Source: Gerris lacustris
Taxonomy: Eukaryota > Arthropoda > Insecta > Hemiptera > Gerridae
Direction of reading: 5' to 3'
DNA length: 64,000 nt
Assembly: GCA_951217055.1 (NCBI GenBank)
Contig: OX578276.1
Location: 116,000,754-116,064,753 of the forward strand
Both the position numbers and the translations under genes were made by a program. This document shows positions 57,123 through 64,000 of the stretch, piece after piece; the stretch's first letter is position 1; every line of letters starts with the position of its first letter. The notes beneath the pieces were generated by a model that was not told the DNA's origin, ran no database searches, and worked only from the letters and a program-made list of their open reading frames with translations.

Positions 57123-57590
57123 TTTGCTTTGTAAGTTTCATCGCACATTTCCGTTTCCCCAATTTTGAACCCCTTCCCGTGATTCAATCTTCCCCAAATT
57201 TTGCACATAGATACAACTAAGGTGAAGAATACAGAAACCAAAAAAACAAAAAAATAAAAACAAAATGGCGTCAAATTTATTTGCTTTTTAAGTTTCATCG
57301 CACACCTATTACCCCAATTTTGAACCACTTATCGTCATTCAATCTTCCCCAAATTTTGCACATAGATACAACTAAGGTGAAGAAAACAGAAACCAAAAAA
57401 ACAAAAAATAAAAACAAAATGGCGTCAAATTTATTTGCTTTTTAAGTTTCATCGCACACCTATTACCCCAATTTTGAACCACTTCCCGTCATTTAATCTT
57501 CCCCAAATTTTGCACATAGATACAACTAAGGTGAAGAATACAGAAACCCAAAAAAAAGAAAAAAAAAATAAAATAAAATAAAAGGTTGAA
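57123..57590. repeat. Tandem repeat, three copies of about 155 bp
   Basis: Copies start at 57123, 57280 and 57434. Each contains AAGTTTCATCGCACA, CCCCAATTTTGAACC, CCAAATTTTGCACATAGATA and AAAATGGCGTCAAAT. They differ by few changes. Each contains a poly-A-like stretch; no coding role is apparent. Confidence 0.88.
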
Positions 57591-58826
57591 AATAAGACCA
57601 GTTTTGAAAAATGGCATTTTTATATTAATTATTATTTTATTTAATCTAGGGCCTTGAAATTTTGAAATTAGTTTACTTCTTATGACAAACATTTCTTGTA
57701 AAAGAATTATTTTTAAGCAACCTATGCATTACTAAATATCTAAACTGTAGCTCTAGAATTTCTAAACGAGCGTTACAGAGTTTTCTTGTATGATATATAC
57801 GTCCGCTAACCAGGGATTTTTTCCGCTATTATAATTCAACATGGCGTAATTAAAAATTAAAAAAATAAAAATGTCATTTTAATACAATTAAAATAAATAA
57901 TTTAAGTGTGTCATTTTGCTGAATCTTTAGAACAATTTAAACTAGAAAATTGGAAATGAGTCATTTATTGTGTTTCATAATAAAACTTTTAAATTTAAGA
58001 TGGCGGCTATTATTTTTTTATTGCTCCTCTACTTTTTAAATATTGCCATTCTTATACGTTAGAGTAGCGAAAATTTAAAGTAAGTTTCTTTGATTATTTA
58101 TACTTCCACTAAGCGAGTTTCTTTTTTTAGATACGGTAATTTAATTCAAAATGGCGTTTTGCTTAAAAACCGCTTGAAATTTCCTTAAGATTCTTAAGAT
58201 TGAAGATTGAAGTCCATTCCTAAAGTTTAGAAAGTATGGGAAAGAGAATATAAGCAAGACAGTCCAAACCGGTAGGACTATGATACAACACATATAGGAT
58301 AATTATTATAATGATATTATGTCTGCAATTGTAATTAAGGTACAATGAATATAATAGTATCATAATTTTCTAAATGCATATTTTTATCCAGCTAGTTATT
58401 AAGAGAGTACAATTATTGAAAGAAATTTAAAGTTGGTATTGCAGAAATAATACCGCTGATTTCTTTTTTACTTTTTCAATTGAGCTGTGTATAAAATAAC
58501 CTAGAATATTTAAAAAGTAACCTGCTTATTGTTTGACTTGGAAGATTGAAATAATTTTAAAAATTTATAAGAAATAAAAAGAAAATGTATACTTTATTTT
58601 CTCCATTTTATGGAAAAACATTGAATCGTGGATGTTTTCAGGCGTTAAATACACACATCGACATTTCAATGATTTTTCATGAAGTGGAGAAAATCAGTAT
58701 ACATACGTCAAATTGATATAGTAGATAAGGTGTGAAATCATGAAACATTAATCCATTTTGATTTTCATTTGGTCCACTAGGAGCTCTGATACCATTTTAT
58801 ACAAAATTTATATAGACTTCAATCGG

Positions 58827-59029
58827 CAAAATATAGTACTACAATGAATTTAATTGAATACAAATCTACCTTCTACTACATTCTAACTTCCTGGCACGAT
58901 GTTTAATAGCGTCACATTTTGCATGTCGTTTATTGAAACTTTTGTCCACCTATCGTCAAAATATTGTACTATAACTGAAAACCTATCGACCTCCTGTTAA
59001 ATCCTAACTTCCTGGCACGATATTTAATC
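58827..59029. repeat. Two diverged direct repeats (130-bp period) upstream of the mucin-like gene
   Basis: CAAAATAT(A/T)GTACTA starts at 58827 and 58957, and CTAACTTCCTGGCACGATRT near 58884 and 59004. The pair ends about 290 bp before the mucin-like coding start. Confidence 0.65.
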
Positions 59030-59318
59030 TTCAGATTTGGTTTTTTGTGTGACGGAAATTTCTTCTGTCATCCAGAGCTAAAATAAATCATTTTAAAAAT
59101 CCAAATCCATCAAATACTGGTTAATTAATACAATACTTCTAGGCTAAGCTACATAGATTATTCTTAAAATATGGACTTCAAAAGGAGGTCAACCTTAATT
59201 AATTAATAAATGAAATTAATTATGACGGTGATTTATTTTTTATTAACAAGTTATTTTCATAGACGTAACTGTGTTATAAAGTTTGCTTACAATTTGTTAT
59301 TTTTTTAAACTTTTTTAG

Positions 59319-59939
59319 ATGGGTTCTCCATTCATACTAAAGTTTCTTCTAACATTTACTTTTGTAATATGTTTATCTGATCAGAACCCGGTCACTGAAT
59401 CATCTTCTACAAATGATTATGCTACAACTGACGTTACTTCAACTAAAGATGATGCTTCAACCACTGAAGTAACTTCAACTGAAGATAATGCTTCAACCAC
59501 TGACGATACTTCAACTAATGATCGCCCTTCAACCACTGACGTCACTTCAACTAATGATGATGCTTCACCCACTGAGGTACCTTCAACTAAAGATAATGCT
59601 TTAACCACTGAAGTAACTTCAACTAAAGATGATGCTTCACCCCCTGAAGTAACTTCAACTAAAGATAATGCTTCACCCACTGAAGTAACTTCAACTAAAG
59701 ATGATGCTTCAACCACTGACGTTACTTCAACTAAAGATCATCTTTCAACTACTGATGGGGATAATGATTTATTATATGATTTGATTTCCCTATTGTTTCC
59801 CTCATCTGATAGTGATTATAGTTATGACGACTCCTCATCTTATAGTGACAGTTCATATTATAAATATGACGAGTCCTCTTCAGATGATTCTCCTTTCAAA
59901 ATCTCTTTTACAATACCAAACTTTTTGAATTGGTATTAG
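59319..59939 (+). CDS. Secreted mucin-like Thr/Ser/Asp-rich repeat protein, unknown function
   Basis: The 206-codon frame starts with a hydrophobic signal peptide, MGSPFILKFLLTFTFVICLS, with likely cleavage near residue 20-23. Nine 12-residue repeats follow (residues 40-147, DNA 59436-59759; consensus TSTKDDASTTEV) and a partial tenth unit precedes them. The C-terminus is acidic and Ser/Tyr-rich (DSDYSYDDSSSYSDSSYYKY) and ends FLNWY. High Thr, Ser and Pro suggests O-glycosylation. The ATG directly follows a good acceptor (TTTTTTTAAAC, TTTTTTAG), so a leader exon probably lies upstream; the ATG is then the natural start. AATAAA at 60708 may end the transcript. I do not recognise the family. 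Mucin-like secreted proteins occur in saliva, gut lining or egg coats; the role here is open. All nine repeats staying in frame argues for a real gene. Confidence 0.6.
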   Translation: MGSPFILKFLLTFTFVICLSDQNPVTESSSTNDYATTDVTSTKDDASTTEVTSTEDNASTTDDTSTNDRPSTTDVTSTNDDASPTEVPSTKDNALTTEVTSTKDDASPPEVTSTKDNASPTEVTSTKDDASTTDVTSTKDHLSTTDGDNDLLYDLISLLFPSSDSDYSYDDSSSYSDSSYYKYDESSSDDSPFKISFTIPNFLNWY

Positions 59940-60095
59940 TGGTGGTTGGAGAAGTAATTCAAAGAATGGTAATATTTTTTGTTAATTATCTCTTACTTTT
60001 AAGCCATTTTCAGGTTAAAGGTATATCTATTGATGAAATCTCAACATCTAATCGTGATTAAATCCTATCTTCTTCAAGTAATTATGGCTTAAAAT

Positions 60096-60535
60096 ATGAT
60101 AAGACATCATGCTTTAAATATTAATACAACGCCTACAGAACATAAAAAGTCAACTACGGGAGTAACTTTAACTAACAATTTTGCTTCAGATAACGTAATT
60201 CATTGACAAAAAATATTGATCACTCTTCCCAAATAATTATCATTCAAATACAGATGACATTACAACGAAAATGTTAACATCAGTGTTATTTCAACAGACA
60301 AATCCGCTTCAGAATTTGATGAAACTTTATCAAATCAAAATGAAGTATCAGAAGAGGATTTGTCAGAAGGTGGTAATGATAATGATTCACAACCTAATAA
60401 CGATTCCACATCTGATAATGACTTAACGACTCCTCATCTAATGAAAAATCATTGCTTCATGACTCTTCATCATCTGATAAAGATGTAAAAGATTTTTATT
60501 CTAGTAACGATCCTTCTAAATATAATCAGAATTAA
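60096..60535 (+). pseudogene. Decayed tandem copy of the mucin-like gene
   Basis: A unit reading TGVTLTNNFAS near 60158 resembles the 12-residue repeat, and from 60291 a Ser/Asp/Asn-rich reading (STDKSASEFDETLSNQ...SDND) shifts frame near 60422 into DSSSNEKSLLHDSSSSDKDV and stops at 60535. CGACTCCTCATCT is shared with 59827-59839 of the intact gene. There is no start codon or signal peptide. It could instead be a 3' exon of the same gene, but the frame shift and internal stop at 60204 argue for decay. Confidence 0.5.
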
Positions 60536-61683
60536 ATTTCATTAATTAGTTCTACGCAAAATGTTGATGAATTTTAGGCTTTAAGAACAATTGACACGAT
60601 ATGAAGTGGCAGAAAGTGACTGCAAATAATGCTTATTATTTATTATATTTCTTTGAGTCTCTATATTGCTTAGAATAACTGTTGTTAAGTATCTATTTTT
60701 TCCTTGAAATAAATTTAATTTATTCATTTAATTTTTTGTTTTTTTAATTTTGTAAATGTAACATTCACTCTGTCACAGGTTGCATAAAACTTTAAAACAC
60801 ATACATACTATTCAACTGGTTTAATTTAGCACTTATTAATATGAAGTTTAAATTAAACATTGCTGGTAAGTACAATACTAATAATTATTAATAAATAGTA
60901 CTAATAATTATTAGTAAGGTAATAATACTTCATACTTCCTCGGGAAACATTACCTTTCTTGTTTTTAGCGAATTTCCATTGGAAAAAATTCGCTAATGGA
61001 GCCACTGGCATGGCGGGAGTTGGAGATCACGAAAAAATAGCTTTTACAAAACTTTATATATATATAGTTAAGAGCCACTAACCATGTGCCAGATCAGCAC
61101 ATTTCTTCCCTTTATAACTCCAACCTCCCAGGCATGAGGCGAATCTACTGAGAGCCGTCTTGCCGACCGTTTGTATTTTTTTTGTATTTACGTTTATCAT
61201 TGTAACTTGTTAATAATTAATTTTGCTTTTAAAAAAAGTAATTTTCTGAATCAAATTCTTAACTGGCACTGCGGACAGGATCCCGTGAACGATTTTATAG
61301 TAAGTTTTAATCTCATTGATCATTGATCGTTTGAATTTCAATTCTTAACACGAGATCTTAACGAAAAGTTTTACTGTGTTGTGATCCATTGGAGGAATTT
61401 TACGGCGATTCAACCGAAAACTCAAAACTACATCTCACCTCGTAGACTCCAGGGACCTTCTTCAGAAGTAACTGTGATCAATTACATCCTCCTTTATTTT
61501 CCTAACTTTAATTATTATAAGTAATCAATTAAACCAATACATAAGTTTACAAATAAGAAAAAATAATTTTAATTAAACTTATTAGAAATAATTAATAAAA
61601 ACAAAATAACTAAGAATAAATAAAGTAAATTTACATTAGTATCGAACTTAATAAATAAAATCAGTAAATAATTTAAGAATGTT

Positions 61684-62255
61684 ATAGTCCAGGAGATAGC
61701 GTGCAAAAAAGTGTCTGACTAACATCAAGCTAGAATTTTGTATACAAGTCAATCTTTTAGCGCCTTTTAAAAATACGTGGTCGGCTAAGTTCGTCTGCGG
61801 GACATAGCTTGGCAATAGGCGTTTGAAAAAAAAATAACCGGTGGAGCGCGGCCAAGTCTCGCCAACTATGGTGGACAATGTGATTTTCATGATCCTGAGC
61901 ACAGAATTAGTTACTAGACCAAAAATCAAGTCGATATTATTTTCACACTTGATAGGTTAGTTATTCAAATATTACTAAAAATCAACGTGGTCACCTGTCA
62001 AGGAACAAACTAATATCAACTTTATTTTCGGTCTACTAACTAATTCTGTACTCAGGATCATGAAAATCACATTGTCCACCATAATTGGTGAGACATGGCC
62101 GCTCTCCACCGATTTGTTTTCTTCAAACGCCTATTGCCAAGCTATGTCCCGCAGACGAACTTAGCCGACCACATATTCTTAAAAGGTTGACTTGTATACA
62201 AAATTCTAGCTTGATGTTAGTCAGACACTTTTTTGCACGCTATCTCCTGGACTAT
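61684..62255. mobile_element. Foldback element, FB copy 2, 572 bp
   Basis: Arms 61684-61925 and about 62030-62255 are inverted copies (ATAGTCCAGGAGATAGCGTG at each tip), with a short AT-rich spacer. The sequence matches the split copy at 7775-15003 almost throughout and shows that copy's uninterrupted structure. Confidence 0.85.
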
Positions 62256-62444
62256 TAGAATAATTATAAATAAATAAAACAATCTTTACAAAAATAAATA
62301 AATAGAATAGAAGGTAAGTAAAGAAACAAATAAATAATCTCGCAGAAATAAATAACCTTTAAATTAAATAATAATAATCTGGCTACATTTAAATATCTCG
62401 TTTTAAATAAAAAAAAAAAAATCCACTGGTGCATTTAAAATATT

Positions 62445-63110
62445 ATGAGTAGTAGACGAGAGGTCGAGTTGATAGCTAGTGATCCAAACTTGCTTACGCA
62501 GGGAATAGTTAACATAAGCAGACCTGTACCCGTAATCAAACCTGCTAGACTTAACATTAACCCATACAATATGTCTACACCAGCCCGCCAATCTGAAACT
62601 CTCTCAACTGCGTTAGTCCCTCCGACCAATCCCGGTAAAACCGAACTCCAACTCCTAATAAATTCAAATCCTGAATATTCCCCGGGACAAAACCTATCCA
62701 TCTTCATAACCGAAGTAGATAGATTAGTTCAACACATAACTGGATGACTTACATCCGAACTAGAATACATACTTGATAGCAATATCCGAGCAAAAAAAAG
62801 GGAAAGCCCGAGACTTTTTAAGCTACCAAGACGCCAATAACTGGGTTGACATTAGAAAGGGATTACTCCAAAGATCGGAAGATATCTTAGCTAACAATTT
62901 AAAACAATGTGTACAAATGAAAAACGAATCCGTTATGGATTATTATGCAAAACTTCTAAATAATTTCAATAATCTTATGCCAAATATTACGCTAAATATT
63001 ACCGAGCAAAATTATCTAGCCTTTAAGAAATACGAATATACAAAATTATCATCAAAAGTATTCCAGAATGTTCTATTAGAGCCCTATCGTTCATATTTGA
63101 GTCACTTTAA
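62445..63110 (+). pseudogene. Gypsy-like gag fragment
   Basis: It starts MSSRREVELIASDP and contains NPEYSPGQNLSIFITEVDRL, then a stop (62746) and a frame change. Then come KARDFLSYQDANNWVDIRKG, RSEDILANNLKQCVQMKNES and VMDYYAKLLNNFNNLMPNIT, the layout of insect Ty3/Gypsy capsid domains. It is broken by at least one shift and truncated at 63110. Confidence 0.6.
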
Positions 63111-63120
63111 GGTATGTCCC

Positions 63121-63425
63121 CACTGGTGCAACTTTTCTTTCAACAAAGGCATGCGTTATAGCGCACGGTGAAATGAACGAGAGGCATGCGTTGTTGCATG
63201 CCTCATGGAAGTTGAATGGACCTTTATTTCCATGACGCATGCCTCATTTTCTTTGTATCCAAATAAAGAATGTCCCACTGGTGCAACTTTTCTTTCAACA
63301 AAGGCATGCGTCATAGCTCACAGAGTGATAAAACGAGAGGCATGCGCTACTTAAAGGCCTGGTGGAAGTTGAATGGAGCTTCATTTTCATGACGCATGCC
63401 TCAGCGCACGTATATCCAATAACTT
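63121..63425. repeat. Tandem pair of 155-bp palindromic units rich in GGCATGCG
   Basis: Units start at 63121 and 63276 with CACTGGTGCAACTTTTCTTT, and each ends with the inverse word CATGACGCATGCCTC and GTATCCAA. Each unit forms a hairpin with CAACAAAGGCATGCG on one side. The pair cuts off the gag fragment. Confidence 0.75.
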
Positions 63426-63429
63426 GGAT

Positions 63430-63956
63430 CTTCATTCAACATTCTGTGCGTCTTTTTGATGATCGGTTATTTATTATCTAGCAAATTGTATTATTAGATA
63501 ATATTTAATAATATCTCCAAGAGCTTATATTGCGGGGGGGGGGGGGGTCGAAAAATACAGAATTCCACCCATCTATAAAATTTTGAATGCCTAACTTAAT
63601 ATCGATGATATTATATTATATTCTATATTTTATAAACAAAGTATGAAATATAATATTATTATAAACTTGAAAACCATACAAAATAAAATAAGTAGCCATA
63701 GATTGCCTTCTACCTACACAAAGACTATTAAAAAATCGGTCCAAGACAACTCAGACTAACTTTCTCACATAATCTCGGTCCCAGATCCCAAGAAACTTTT
63801 TGTTTTAGATTTTTAACAAAATAAGATATATTTTATCTCAATATTTGGTAACTACAGCTAACAATATATCTGGTAAAACAGCTTATATTGTTAGATTCGT
63901 ATATCGTAATTGATCCTTCAGGTAATAGAAAAAAAGGTAAGTGTTTACTTCATTGA
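63430..63956. other. AT-rich flank with G14 run and a partial SINE-like A copy
   Basis: G14 lies at 63534-63547. From 63736, AAATCGGTCCAAGACAACTC and ACAGCTTATATTGTTAGATT match parts of the retroposon copies at 28255-28510. No gene was seen. Confidence 0.5.
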
Positions 63957-64000
63957 CGTGTTTGACAACGTTTCGGCCTTACCGGCCATTTTCAAGCCTA
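63957..64000 (-). other. Penelope-like terminal motif at window edge
   Basis: On the minus strand GGCTTGAAAATGGCCGGTAA is followed by GGCCGAAACGTTGTC. The TGAAAA, GGCC/GGCC stem and GAAAC order resembles the degenerate hammerhead-like motif of Penelope-like retroelements. The window ends here. Confidence 0.35.

Larger units (their letters stand above)
60960..63110 (+). mobile_element. Truncated Gypsy-like element: possible LTR, primer site, leader and gag
   Basis: TGGCACTGCGGACAGGATCC (61264-61283) resembles the TGGCGCAGTCGGTAGGAT primer-binding site of insect 17.6/297-type elements. The sequence before it (about 60960-61262) would then be a 5' LTR; its start was not fixed. The leader is interrupted by a foldback element (61684-62255). 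gag begins at 62445 and stops at 63110, where a tandem repeat intervenes. No pol was seen. Confidence 0.5.

Noticed and set aside
59417..59716. Open frame on the minus strand rich in Val, Glu and Ser
   Set aside because: It is the antisense of the 36-bp repeats of the mucin-like gene. A repeat with a period divisible by three keeps several frames open. It has no signal peptide.
59436..59759. 36-bp periodic array resembling a CRISPR
   Set aside because: The units are contiguous without spacers, vary in sequence, and are translated in frame; the genome is eukaryotic.

Overview
The window is nuclear DNA of an animal: very AT-rich, with spliced genes and roughly half its length made of transposable elements. 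The repeat types (BEL/Pao and Ty3/Gypsy elements, jerky-type pogo/Tigger elements, many hAT elements, and short repeats ending in nested CAGACAGA tails) suggest an arthropod, perhaps a hemipteran insect. The species was not determined.

Two conserved host genes converge tail to tail. PSMD5, an assembly chaperone of the proteasome base, lies on the + strand. Nine 3' exons are visible (1642-20117, 401 codons plus stop) and the first ~100 residues lie upstream of the window. CDC7, the catalytic subunit of the replication-initiation kinase DDK, lies on the - strand. All nine coding exons are present (39187 down to 27154, 561 aa) and every junction keeps frame with GT/AG sites. The kinase and proteasome motifs are intact, so both genes look functional. 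About 7 kb of AT-rich sequence with small inverted-repeat elements separates their ends.

The introns and the right half are nested mobile DNA. One PSMD5 intron is 11.5 kb. It holds a hAT inside another hAT, an intact BEL/Pao element (7856-14498, LTRs identical as read, 5-bp duplication GTGCC, one 1767-codon gag-pol frame) inside a palindromic foldback element, and a 1.1-kb inverted-repeat element. From 41784 to 51517 there is a three-level nest: a 9.7-kb hAT contains a decayed Ty3/Gypsy element, and the Gypsy integrase is split by a second hAT (43335-45911). Eight hAT copies with exact 8-bp duplications were found.

The right end holds the least expected gene: a short secreted, mucin-like, Thr/Ser/Asp-rich protein with nine 12-residue repeats (59319-59939). 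It starts directly after a splice acceptor and is followed by what looks like a decayed tandem copy. After it come a broken second Gypsy-like element with a foldback in its leader, a 155-bp tandem repeat, and a Penelope-like terminal motif at the window edge.

Other points of interest are two abutting hairpins at a hAT terminus that share the same 5-nt loop (51368-51526), a hammerhead-ribozyme-like core (23286-23311), and a second cysteine cluster in CDC7. No bacterial-type operons, CRISPR arrays or rRNA genes were seen. The only tRNA-like sequences are degenerate.
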